Positions 21,235 to 31,125 of a DNA stretch of 64,000 nucleotides are shown one piece after another. The stretch spans positions 19,236,401-19,300,400 of the forward strand of contig OY755175.1 in NCBI GenBank assembly GCA_963576735.1, given 5' to 3'. The position numbers and the translations under genes were made by a program. This DNA comes from Bedellia somnulentella. Taxonomy: Eukaryota > Arthropoda > Insecta > Lepidoptera > Bedelliidae. Below the pieces are notes generated by a model, which saw nothing but the letters and a program-made list of their open reading frames with translations, did not search any database and was not told where the DNA came from. Positions within the stretch are counted from its first letter, which is position 1; every line of letters begins with the position of its first letter.

Positions 21235-21330
21235 TATAAAACAGCTATCTCCTTCGTACTTACTTAGTATTGTATACTTTTATCTCATTCTAACCGACAG
21301 AGTGACGATCAAGTAACGCTGGTGCTAGGC
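21235..21330 (+). repeat. Low-copy repeat X
   Basis: The block starting cagctatctccttcg and passing cttagtattgtatac and atctcattctaaccg recurs near 52425-52510 and 57150-57240 in the same orientation. Function unknown. Confidence 0.65.
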
Positions 21331-21431
21331 CTCCAGCACGAAGTATAAAACGGTATATTGATAAATGTGAATGAAGCTCGACAGGTTTACCGGGATCATA
21401 CAAATGTGCTAATATGTATATAATTATGTTA

Positions 21432-21685
21432 TGCCGTGTAGTGTCGGCTTAGAATAGCACTACCCCCTTTCTTCCGGTGGGTGTAAGTAAGAGGCGACCA
21501 ACGGTATTGGGGCTTTTAAGGGATTTTTGGCCGAGATGCGGTTGGAGACCCATCACCAACAACCCTAATTTTACCATCTTTTCCCCACTTAATTTTCCAA
21601 AAATAGCTGAGGAATTTTTAATTCCTTAGCTCTGGCTACCCCTTCTAGGGATTTATAGCCGTAAGTATATGTATGTATGTATGTA
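21432..21685 (+). repeat. Rep-240 full-length copy
   Basis: Complete and well preserved, from gccgtgtagtgtcggcttag to ttatagccgtaagtatatgt plus the (TATG)n tail. Short ORFs on either strand here are repeat translations. Confidence 0.88.
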
Positions 21686-21817
21686 TATGTAACTATGTAA
21701 TATGATTTGAAAATATAAGTAAAGTATTCTCGAATATGTTTGTTTGGGTTTGTATTTATATTATGCCAGCGTGGTGGACTATACAGCCAAATCACCCTTA
21801 TTAGGGTAGGCAGAGCC

Positions 21818-21985
21818 TCTCATACATACATATACTCACGCCGTAAGTTCCGACTGAAGTAGGCAGAGACTATCGATCACCACTTTGTACGATCCTGGCC
21901 AATCTATCTATCTTAGTTTACATCCATCAATCTTTTCACACATGCTCTTTTATTCTTCATACTTCGGACACCTGCCTTATGGGTG
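21818..21985 (-). repeat. LINE-R 3' end, minus orientation
   Basis: Tail catacatatactcacgccgt, then gactatcgatcaccactttg, tacgatcctggcc, and the region encoding the last ORF2 residues. Confidence 0.82.
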
Positions 21986-22395
21986 TCTTATCCCTCAGTG
22001 TGGTCATTTTATGTGTTACTATGATGATCAAACTAATAAAAGGTCATATCTACTACAACAGTATTTTCAAATGTACTTCTTGCTAATAGAAAACAGTGTT
22101 TTTCTTTTATTATCCTTTTCCGACCAGATGGCCATAAACTACTAAAAATCAAAGAGAAGTCAAAGTTAGCAAAGTAAATTCTCCGTGGTTTATAGGCTAT
22201 GTTTACGAGACTGTATTCTTATTCATGATCTAGTCTCGTCCCAACACAGCATTCATTTTATTGACCTTTTCCTGTTACAACTAACTTAGGTTTTATTTGT
22301 TTGGCAGAAATGTTAATATGTTGTATAAATATGTTAATATAACATGCAACAAACTTTTGTTGGAAATTGCATGATTCGTGAAAGGTGCAATGCGT

Positions 22396-22529
22396 GAAAT
22401 TTAGTAGAGGAAGGCCTCGGAGGACACATTTGGACCAAATAGAGAATGTGCTCAAAAAGGCGGGACTATGTAGTATGAGGAATGAAAGAGCATGTATAAA
22501 AAATATATGTAAGAAGATGAAGCCAGGTG
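22396..22529 (+). pseudogene. LINE-R ORF2 fragment interrupted by Rep-240
   Basis: Encodes SRGRPRRTHLDQIENVLKKA in the plus orientation, then decays. The Rep-240 copy at 22530-22772 begins right after the 13-bp string atgaagccaggtg. Confidence 0.75.
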
Positions 22530-22785
22530 TTATGTCGGAATATGAAATAGCACTACCCCATTTCTTCCGGTGGGTGTACGTAAGAGGCGACTAACGGTAT
22601 AGGGGCCTTTAAGGGATTGTGGGGCGATGCGGTTGGAGACCCATCACCAACAACCTTTATTTTGACCATCTTTTCCCCTCTCACATTTCCAAAAGTGGCT
22701 GAGAAATTTCTAATTCCTTATCTCTGGCTACCCTTTCTAGGGATTTATAGCCGTGAGTATATGTATGTATGTATGAAGCCAGGTG
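22517..22785 (+). mobile_element. Rep-240 insertion with 13-bp target duplication
   Basis: Repeat body 22530-22772 is flanked by atgaagccaggtg at 22517-22529 and 22773-22785. This shows Rep-240 is itself a retroposed unit with the (TATG)n end as its 3' terminus. The 94- to 104-codon ORFs across it are not genes. Confidence 0.92.
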
Positions 22786-23392
22786 GCAAAATTGGGCATT
22801 TAAAGTATCCATCACTAACAATAGGTAGTTTAATCTGGTATTCATTGTCCATTGAAGCCAATTTTCAGACAAAAAGCTGGAAAGACAAAGAAGCAGAAAA
22901 AATAAATGCCATTTACCCTTTTTATCCATAAGTCTTGATACAATATGAAGACTAAAATAGGACATAGTCTAATGCCCAGTGGCAAACTTCTACAAAAGCA
23001 CATTAAAACTTTCATTAATTCACTTTGGTACAATTTAACCTGTTAAAGATTTTAATTTAACTTTTAATCCGAGGACGATTCAAAAACTTTATCCGTGACC
23101 ACGGTGATGCCAGTAAAGTTTGTGAAATGTTGAGTTAGAAAATAGTTAATGCACTTTTGTTAAGCCAGATTTTTTAGACGTTTCCATCCTACCTACTTAC
23201 CTATTTTATTTTATCATGGCATATGGTATATCATTATTTTTTATGCTTTGTTACACACCAACTCAAAAAAAAAACTGTTTAGAAATACATACATGCATAT
23301 TATTCTTCCGGATATAAATCTGAGAAAAATTGTAGTCAGGGCTTCAGAAACAGGAATTCCTAAACCATTTTTGACTTATAATAAAAATAAAC

Positions 23393-23594
23393 ATAACATA
23401 AACGTTCACGCCGAATATCCCCGGAGGGATTGGCAGAGGTACTAATACTTCTGAACATCACGTGACTTTGTCACCCGGTGTTCAGAGTATCCACGTTTTG
23501 CATGGACAGTGTACTCACGTGATAGGGGGCAGACCTATCGCCGTTTTGTACGAATACACTGTCACATGACTAAGTACAACTCAGCCATGTGGGT
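23393..23594 (-). repeat. SINE-T 3' portion, minus orientation
   Basis: Tail aaacataacataaacgttca, then gccgaatatcccc, ggcagaggtactaatact, agggggcagacctatcgcc, catgactaagtacaactcag. The tRNA-like head is missing. Confidence 0.88.
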
Positions 23595-23891
23595 TAAAAA
23601 TAATAAAAAAAAATATTTATTCAGACAATACAGTCCATTATTGTTAGTACTCCTTAACCTATGTTAGTAACAAAACATTTCAAATTAATATAAAATTGCA
23701 CTATTTTATAAATTACATAAATTCAGTGAGGTGACTTATGAGGTGGAAAAAGATTCTAAAATAAAGTTCGTTGGATATGGGTCTCCGTTTTCAGCCACAG
23801 CTCCTAAGAAATCCATACCTTTCCCAAATTACAGCCTCGTTACGACAGTTGCCTCTTACGATACCCGCGGACAATTTGAAGCCGATATACG

Positions 23892-24175
23892 ATTAACTTA
23901 CTTATACTTATACTCACGCCCATTATTCCCATTGGGGTAGGCAAAGACTATCGATCGCCACTTAGTAAGATCTTGACAAACCTCTCTTGCTTCCCTTACA
24001 TTCATTATTCTTCTCATACATGCTCTTTTATTCTTCTCACTTCGGACCCCCGCCTTTATAAGAACGTTTTCTATCTGGTCAAGAAACGTTTTACGAGGCC
24101 GTCCTCTACTAACAATCCCATCGACATTGGCTTTATATATCTCTTTCGCTACTTTATTTTCACGATTAACCCTCG
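23892..24175 (-). pseudogene. LINE-R ORF2 C-terminus and 3' end, minus orientation
   Basis: Reads the family 3' end (cgcccattattcccattggg) and then, on the minus strand, codes SRGRPRKTFLDQIENVL-like sequence before being cut by the MITE at 24180. It closely resembles the 56318-56692 copy. Confidence 0.83.
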
Positions 24176-24777
24176 GCGTGCCTGGTAGAAAAAAGTTACA
24201 TGGCGTGCCTGGTGGGTCGGTGAGACCCTAAATTTAAATATATTTTTTCTCCTACAAATTGATATCAATGTAGTATATTTTTTGATTTTATAATAAAATT
24301 AAACATGTTTTTTAGGGTTTTAAATAAAATACGTGTTCGAATTAATAATATTTTCAAAAGATTTTTTAATTAAACTTTTACCTTGTTTTTTAACGAAGAA
24401 TTAAACATCTTATGTTCATAAACATGCAAAATCAACTAAAACTAAAGAAATCACAATCAGACTTTGGGGATCATAATGCACAAGGGTTATCTTATATTCT
24501 AAGCTAAAATAATTAGTCTTCTTCATTACCGACATCATTTTTAGGAACATAGCAATTTCCACACTGGAAAATTGCATGTTCTATCACTTTGATGATCACA
24601 TGATCCTTTCACTACTGGAGCAGGCCCCGGACTGAGGTAGCGGGCGGAGGACGACAATCAGTTCACTACGGTCAGCTACTGAGAGCGGTTGCGCGCGAAT
24701 TTCAAATTACAATGAATTATAACGTTTTAACGGCTGCGGTGGGTCTCACAGACCCAACCAGGCATGCCGAGGGTTAA
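24176..24777 (-). mobile_element. piggyBac-type MITE, 594 bp, TTAA target site
   Basis: TTAA at 24176-24179 and 24774-24777. Inverted ends CCCTCGGCGTGCCTGGT (left) and CCCTCGGCATGCCTGGT (right, reverse-complemented) differ at one base. Subterminal GGGTC...GAGACCC motifs sit inside both ends. On the minus strand a short frame ending HAIFQCGNCYVPKNDVGNEED stops at 24515-24513. A Cys-x-x-Cys motif close to a C-terminus fits the end of a piggyBac-type transposase, so this looks like a deletion derivative that kept the 3' coding tail. Confidence 0.83.
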
Positions 24778-24857
24778 CATCAATCTTAATGTTGAGTACA
24801 AATACTGTGTGATAACTATCAATCAGCAATCAATATTTTTTAAATAACAGTTTTCAC

Positions 24858-25113
24858 TCAAACTCAACTCAACTCAAACATTCACGCCGAATATCCTCGA
24901 AGAGGTTGGCAGAGGTACATTTACTTCTGAACATCACGTGACGTTGTAACCTTGTGTTCAGTGTACCAAACGTTTTGATTGGACAGTGTACTCGAGTAAT
25001 AGGGGGCAGTCCTATCACCGTTTTGTACGATTACACTGTCACGTGACTAAGTACAGCTCAGCCATGTGGGTTTCCACACGATGTTTACCCTCACCGTTAA
25101 CAACCATGACAAA
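24858..25113 (-). repeat. SINE-T 3' portion, minus orientation
   Basis: Family order is clear (cgccgaatatcc, ggcagaggtac, aacatcacgtgacgttg, agggggcagtcctatc, catgtgggtttcc). The tail here is (aactc)n instead of (ttatg)n. Confidence 0.85.
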
Positions 25114-26708
25114 TACTGTAAGTCACGTTTTTTCATAGTGTACCCTAAATTTCCTTTATTCAATCCAATTTTTTGATCATAGAATTTCTATATGATTTAA
25201 TATGACGTATATTAAACGTATTCATCTATATTTCATACTGAAATAAAATCTATATTTCATACTGAAATATGCTAAAGTACAGACAAAAAATCACAAACAA
25301 TGTAGGTATATTTATGTAACATAACATAAAAAAGACCGTTCACATCAGCAAATCGAAATTACTTAAAAAATCAAACAGAAGTATTCCAATAGCCATTTGC
25401 TAATCCTTATTCTGTCGAGTTCAGACTTAAACCATTCTGTCCAGAGCGTTAAATCGGTGGAAAAAGATGGTTAACCCTTTGGAGGCGTTGAGTAATTATT
25501 TTTAAAAATGGTTCATACAAAGTTGTTCTCTAATGGGCAATAAGCTACAGGGCAGCCACCAAGCCTTTCCGCTGTTTTAATTGTCAATAAAGAGATCCGG
25601 CGTAGCGGCTCCGCTAAATTTTATTTACGAACTTTCTCCGATGCGAGAATTTGTGCGTTGGGCTATATTATCTTCTGCGCTGTATGAAAAGATTTACGGA
25701 TGTAAACGGAACTAGAGAGGTTTGTTATAGGATCGTACAAAGTGGCGATCAAAAGTCGCTGCCTACCCCCATGGGAAATAACGGCGTGAGTATGCATATA
25801 CGAGTATCTTATGCTTTTTCATACTGCTATTTACTGAAGCATTTATATTGCTGAAATAACGTCTTTACGAAATAGATTGATTCACCATAAGGTACTGTGT
25901 GCATATAAAGCTACTTTTGCATGAATAACAAGCACTATCTAGTCCACGTGTAGTTTGGTATCTTAGCATTTTTTTTTATATTTCTTTTTCCCCACCTGAA
26001 TTCAACTATACATCTCCATCTTCCAAATTTTAACCAAACCCAAAAAAAAGTTAATTTAAACCCAATGGCGTATCTCGGAAAGTAAGGAAAGCTCAACTAA
26101 TTTAATAAAAGCGTAATATGGCGTTATGTAATAACGTTACAGCGAAATATATCTCAGTGCAAAATTCTCTGGCTATGCTTAAATATTCTACTCTCGTGCG
26201 GTCTGTAGTCTTAAATCACGCTGACTTTTGGCTAATTTGTTTGTTGTAACTCACTTAGTAGCCGATTTACTTGTGAAATGAGGAGGCATTTAAGCTAAAA
26301 CAACTGAAAAGTCGATTTTGAAGTATAATGGTATAATCTTTATTCCGGCTTTCAATTTTTGAAGGAAGCAGACGTACGGGTATTTCTAAAGGGGTAATTG
26401 GGACTTTGGATATACCCATTTATATTCCTAAATATTCGTCAGACAGTGTTTAATTTCTTAGTATAATAAAGAATTCATGACGATGTGTTTCCAGCTTTAT
26501 CACACAACAATTACTTAAAAAAACCTAACTCAAAAGAGATACACATGCCAATTTTAAACTGGAGCTACAAAGCAAATTTGTATTTTTTTCGTATCTTGAA
26601 AAAACTTGAAAGGCTGAATTATACCTTAGTCAAATTACAGTATGTTTATACAAGGCGGCAATAAACAAGTTCCCTATCATGTGAATACGGATAAACGTAA
26701 AAAGGTGT
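25114..26708 (+). other. Mostly unassigned; LINE-R fragment at 25681-25803
   Basis: No gene recognised. The only clear element is a LINE-R 3' fragment (tgtatgaaaagatttacgga, then atcgtacaaagtggcgatca and ggcgtgagtatgc). A CG-rich patch lies near 25595-25625. The 67-codon ORF at 25651-25854 is a translation of the LINE fragment. Confidence 0.55.
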
Positions 26709-26989
26709 TATATTACGCTATATATATTGCCGTGTAGTGCCGGCTTAGAATGTCGCTACCCCTTTCCACCCACGGGTGTCGTAAGAGGCGACTAAGGGTA
26801 TTGGGGCTTTTTATTGGATTTTTGGGCCATGCGGTTGGAGACACATCACCAAAAACCTATATTCTTACCATCTTTTCCCCACTCAACTTTCAAAAGTGGC
26901 TGAGGAATTTATAATTCCTTAGCTCTGGTTACCCCTTCTAGGGAAATATAGCCGTGAGTATATGTATGTATGTATGTATATTACGCTAT
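26709..26989 (+). mobile_element. Rep-240 insertion with 13-bp target duplication
   Basis: Body 26722-26976, flanked by tatattacgctat at 26709-26721 and 26977-26989. Complete from the gtgtagtgccggcttag head to the (TATG)n tail. Confidence 0.92.
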
Positions 26990-27201
26990 GTCCAAAAATA
27001 TAATTTTAATATCTTTGCCATTTTTTCAAGGATATACAGTGTAAACTATGGCGATGAGTTGTTCCGCAAACCTACTTCTTTTGATGTTTCCGTAATTGCC
27101 CAGAAACATTCTAAAAGAAGAGAACTTTGAAGAATATTAATCTAAGTTTATCCAACGAATGAGAGACCAAGGTTTTCGAAAAGCATCAAGTAATTAATTT
27201 T

Positions 27202-27412
27202 TGCTGTGTATAGCACTACCCCATTTCTTCCGGTGGGTGTACGTAAGAGGCAACTAACGGTATTGGGGATTTTAAGGTATTTTTGGGCGATGCGGTTGGA
27301 GACCCATCACCAACAACCTATAGTTCACCATCTTTTCCCCACGCAAATTCCAAAAGTGGCTGAGGAATTTCTAATTCCTCAGCTCTGGCTACCCCTTTTA
27401 GGGATATAAATT
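27202..27412 (+). repeat. Rep-240 copy without tail
   Basis: Well preserved from tgctgtgtatagcactaccc to ccccttttagggatataaa, missing the GTGAGTATATG tail. The 67-codon ORF here is repeat translation. Confidence 0.85.
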
Positions 27413-28321
27413 TTTTAATGAAACTCTGTATACGAGTTATATTTTGGGAAAATTAACATTATATCTGATTGTGAGATCACTGGTTTTGTACTTTTAAAAC
27501 TGGATAATTAAACAGGGAAACTCTACAACTGAAACAAAAATTAAACCCAAAACTACATTTAATTTATTGTAATGAATAGTTTCGTTAAACAATACTTGTA
27601 AAACAGTTTACGTAAATATGATTTCAATAAAAACAGTATAATCGCCACCGCCCCGTCATTCTCAAAAACATAAAAATCCTGATGCATAATTAAATATTTT
27701 TTTAATTTTATTGTTAAGTATTACGTGAATCATATTTTTTTCTTTGTATTAACACTAATGAGTATAAGATGTCGGATTTTTTACAGTGAGCATTTAATAC
27801 CAGAATGGCTAGCATGAGCGAGCTTTTAACTGGAGGACGCGTGGGATTAAACGACCATCACTTTCGCACTTTCATAGGTAATTTTGCAATTACGTTTTCT
27901 TTTATATGTTGTTATTATGCCTCAAATAAAATAAATTTGAATGTCTACTTTTGAAACTTTCACATAAACAAGCTTGTTTCATTACCTCTTTGCACCTCAA
28001 AATTTCGAAAATTTTATAATCCAATTGGCCACCACAAACTGCATACAAAATAAGTAAGGTATCCGAGTGTTTACAAAATTTTACGACATTTTCCGTAAGT
28101 GTTCGTAAATTCCCGTGTATAGTTTTCTTCTAAAGTCACGTAATCACTGGCACACTATGGCGGGTTGTGGCGACATCTTTAATTTATTGTCTTTGTTCAC
28201 ATCGCACCGTAAGTGAGGGTTCAATTTGGCCTTTGTCTTTATTCAGCACACTGTGAGCTGTGGAATTATAAAGTAGGAAAGACTTTAAACATAGATACAG
28301 GTGATGCACTGTAATACACTG
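27413..28321. other. No gene seen
   Basis: Unassigned AT-rich DNA. A less AT-rich block near 27800-27880 (agaatggctagcatgagc, cgagcttttaactggagg) has an ATG and gene-like composition for about 80 bases and then gtaatt like a donor site. It could be a small exon, but I cannot support it further. Confidence 0.35.
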
Positions 28322-28800
28322 TATAAGGAATAACCAGAATTTCAGGTTTAGATATTTTTGCCACTTTTGGAAGTTTAGTTGGGAAATTATTTTAAAATAA
28401 AGGGATTGGCGATAGATTAACAACAACCTTGCAAAAACCGTGGGAAGAAATGATTTAGTGCTATTCAAATTATAAAACAGGAGAAAGCATTTAGTAAATA
28501 CTACCAGTCACCTCTTACGTACACCCACCGGAAGAAATGGGTTAGTGCTATTCTAAGCCGACACTACACAGCAATGATATATAATTCATAAATATATACT
28601 TGGCTATAGTTTCTTGTTAGAAGGAGACTATAATGCGTCTTTTGTATTTGTTTATTTACTTAATTAGAGGTTTGCTTTTTAAGGGATTTTTGGGCGATGC
28701 GGTTGGAGACCCATCACGAACAACCTTTATTCTACCATCTTTTTCCCACTCAACTTCCAAAAGTGACTGAACAATTTTTAATTTCTCAGCCATGGCTACC
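28322..28800. repeat. Three Rep-240 fragments
   Basis: Minus fragment 28322-28469 (aaccagaatttcaggtt, gccacttttggaag), minus head fragment 28504-28576 (cacctcttacgtacacccac to gacactacacagca), and plus fragment 28668-28800 (gggcgatgcggttggagacc). They are broken by unrelated DNA. Confidence 0.72.
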
Positions 28801-28984
28801 TAAAACCGACACTAAAAAACAATATTATCAAAGGAACTAATAATGTCACATATTTTGCTTGACGCCTTGATTGTTGGGTTGTTTACGGACTCGTTAAATC
28901 ATATAATAAGTCATATTTTCAGTTTATTTAATTAGACTAAGATATTCAAACTGATTCTTCCAGACTTTGTCTGTTAAATTCCAG

Positions 28985-29075
28985 AATTTGTAAGGTTACC
29001 AGCCCCCGGGGATCGAACTCGAGACCTACTTACTTGAAACCAAGCGCTTAACCGCGAGACCTCGGAGGCAGTCAA
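28985..29075 (-). repeat. tRNA-derived SINE head, minus orientation
   Basis: On the minus strand it reads GACTGCCTCCGAGGTCTCGC, GGTTAAGCGCTTGG, and then a perfect Pol III B box GGTTCGATCC-type (GAGTTCGATCCCC). It is tRNA-like but lacks a closed acceptor stem and is attached to repetitive DNA, so it is a SINE, not a tRNA gene. Confidence 0.7.
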
Positions 29076-29092
29076 AGGAATAGAAGGAAGGA

Positions 29093-29327
29093 GGATATTG
29101 CAGGCTTGAATCACCTGATTATCCGAAAATTAAGATGATTCCGTGCTTCGAGGGCACGTTAAGCCGTCGGTCCCGGCTACTATCACGGTAGTAGTCGTTA
29201 GTCTGCCAACCCGCAATAGGCCAGCGTGGAAAATCCACGACTGAAATGACTAAGGCCAAATCGCCCTATATAAGGTAGGCTCGAGCCCCTTGGTGGGTAA
29301 CTATATGGGCTGTGAGGATGAGGATTC
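29093..29327 (+). repeat. SINE body ending in gggctgtgaggatgagga, copy 1
   Basis: Same sequence family as 41668-41883: ttgcaggcttgaatcacctg, gccgtcggtcccggctacta, tagtctgccaacc, ggctcgagccccttggtggg. Typical lepidopteran SINE 3' body. Confidence 0.75.
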
Positions 29328-29864
29328 AAACTAAGCGTCATTAATAAAATTTATTTTATCAATACTTGTATATGTCAATCATGTGTGCGTGCGTTCTCTT
29401 TGTAAACATACCTGTTGCTTGGTCTCCTCAATCAATATATTTTTTGTGGTTTAAAGTTAATATTAAGTGAAGAATTTGCTGTACAAGTAACGATCATCTT
29501 TACTATCATCGATCACATCAGTTGGATTCCACTGGGACCACATATTTTGTGTAAAACTGCTGCATCTTGGACAATTTGAAGTCGTTAACATTTTCAAAAT
29601 CTTCTTACACAAGCAAAGAAAAGAGAAATTATAAAGGTATTTACAAATTTTTACAAAATATTTGTGTAGATAGACAAAAATAACCTGCTCAAATTAAATT
29701 ATCCTATCCACATACGTCAAACTGCATATTGACGGATCAATCACGGAATTGTCATTATCAATATTGTTTTTGTTTTGAACGCGTCAATCAATCAATGGGC
29801 TCTGGATCACAACTTGTCAGCCTGGCTTGTTAGTAAAAGCAGTTTACCAATTATTATTTGATTT

Positions 29865-30839
29865 ATGCATGTCAAAATGCCACTGAAAAGAACACCACCT
29901 AAGTATGACCAGGAATCTTCTGGTTCAAAGTCTCCAGTAGCCAGTAACCCTGAGAATATTCCAACCAAGGGCGTTAATTCTAAAAATACTCGTAATAAAC
30001 GACAAAGAATGGATGATTCCCCTAAGTCACAGCTGGACTTATGTGATTCGCTGGCGGACTTCAGGCGCGAAATGAAGGAGATGTTGTCGTCTTGGAATAA
30101 AGAGCAAGCTGATACTCTATCTATTCTTGTCAAGGATGTATCTGATCTCAAGCATCAAATATCTGAAGTGAAAAGATCCAATTCTGACATCAACAAAACT
30201 AATGCTGAAATCGAGAGGAGTATTTCTTACATGTCTACCGGCTATGAAGAGATTAAAAACAGGGTAGTGAATATCGATAAAGAACGAACTATTATGATGG
30301 AAAGAATGAACTCCTTAGAAAGGCAGCTGCATGAAGTTCGCCAACAAAGCCGAACATCGAAAGTAGAAGTTCGTAATATTCCTCTCATTAATCAAGAAAA
30401 ACCTCAAGACCTAATATCTGTTATTACAAATATAGCTAATAATATTGATGTTGACTTAAAACCTAACGATCTGCGCGATATTCATCGATTGCCAGGTAAA
30501 ATTGGGGTTTCTAGACCTATAGTAGCAGAATTTAATACTGTATTCAAGAAAAATGAATTTCTGTCTGCCACAAAAACTTTTAACAAAGGTCGAGAGGTGG
30601 AAAATAAATTGAACACGGCTACTCTTGGGATTGTGGGCAAGAAGACCCCGGTGTACGTGGATGATTATTTAAACCCTCAACAAAAGAAACTATTTTACGA
30701 AGCTCGACAAATCTCCAAGAAGGGAAATTATTCGTGTTGGCATCTTAACGGAAGAGTCTTTATTCGAAAGGCACAGAACGAAAAACCTTTTCCAATTTAC
30801 TCGGAAAAAAGCCTGTATGAATTTCAATTGCATAAATGA
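29865..30839 (+). CDS. LINE ORF1 protein (coiled coil plus FP-like domain)
   Basis: 324 codons from the first ATG; the second Met (29877, MPLKRTPPK) is more typical for lepidopteran ORF1 starts. Residues 1-55 are polar and basic (NTRNKRQRMDDSP). Residues about 62-165 are charged heptad-like sequence (DVSDLKHQISEVKRS, MMERMNSLERQLHEVRQQ), a likely trimerising coiled coil. Residues about 168-320 resemble the FP-like domain found in ORF1 of several insect LINEs (VEVRNIPLINQEKPQDLI, DIHRLPGKIG, PVYVDDYLNPQQKKLFYEAR). ORF1 proteins bind the LINE RNA. There is no zinc knuckle. The stop is TGA at 30837. Confidence 0.85.
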   Translation: MHVKMPLKRTPPKYDQESSGSKSPVASNPENIPTKGVNSKNTRNKRQRMDDSPKSQLDLCDSLADFRREMKEMLSSWNKEQADTLSILVKDVSDLKHQISEVKRSNSDINKTNAEIERSISYMSTGYEEIKNRVVNIDKERTIMMERMNSLERQLHEVRQQSRTSKVEVRNIPLINQEKPQDLISVITNIANNIDVDLKPNDLRDIHRLPGKIGVSRPIVAEFNTVFKKNEFLSATKTFNKGREVENKLNTATLGIVGKKTPVYVDDYLNPQQKKLFYEARQISKKGNYSCWHLNGRVFIRKAQNEKPFPIYSEKSLYEFQLHK

Positions 30840-31125
30840 CTATTTGATCATTGCAGCGCTCCATTTTTTAATTTTTTTTTTTTTTTTATATTTTAAATAA
30901 ATCTAAATTACTTTTCGTTATGTTCCATTATATTCCTATTTATTTTTATAATTTAATTTATGGACACTCTATTACTGTTTATAGATTTTACGAGACCACA
31001 ATGCAATACTTAGTTTGGATTACAATTTTATTATTTGAACTCTTAATAGATTCGGATTTATGCATGATTATTTTTGCCAGATGTTTGGTACAGTTAGTGG
31101 TTGCAAGTATCATTTTAATTTTTAA

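Noticed and set aside
22617..22965. Overlapping 94-104-codon ORFs as genes
   Set aside because: They are translations of Rep-240 and its flanks on both strands; the same peptides recur with other repeat copies (for example 56656-56883, 63510-63716, 49071-49283).
23248..23445. ORF ending NINVHAEYPRRDWQRY as a protein
   Set aside because: The peptide is the translated SINE-T 3' end and reappears at 62863-63054.
29865..30839. ORF1 with FP-like domain as an integrated baculovirus gene
   Set aside because: It is followed by a LINE ORF2 in the same orientation and has the basic start and coiled coil of insect LINE ORF1 proteins; FP-like folds are a known part of such ORF1s.
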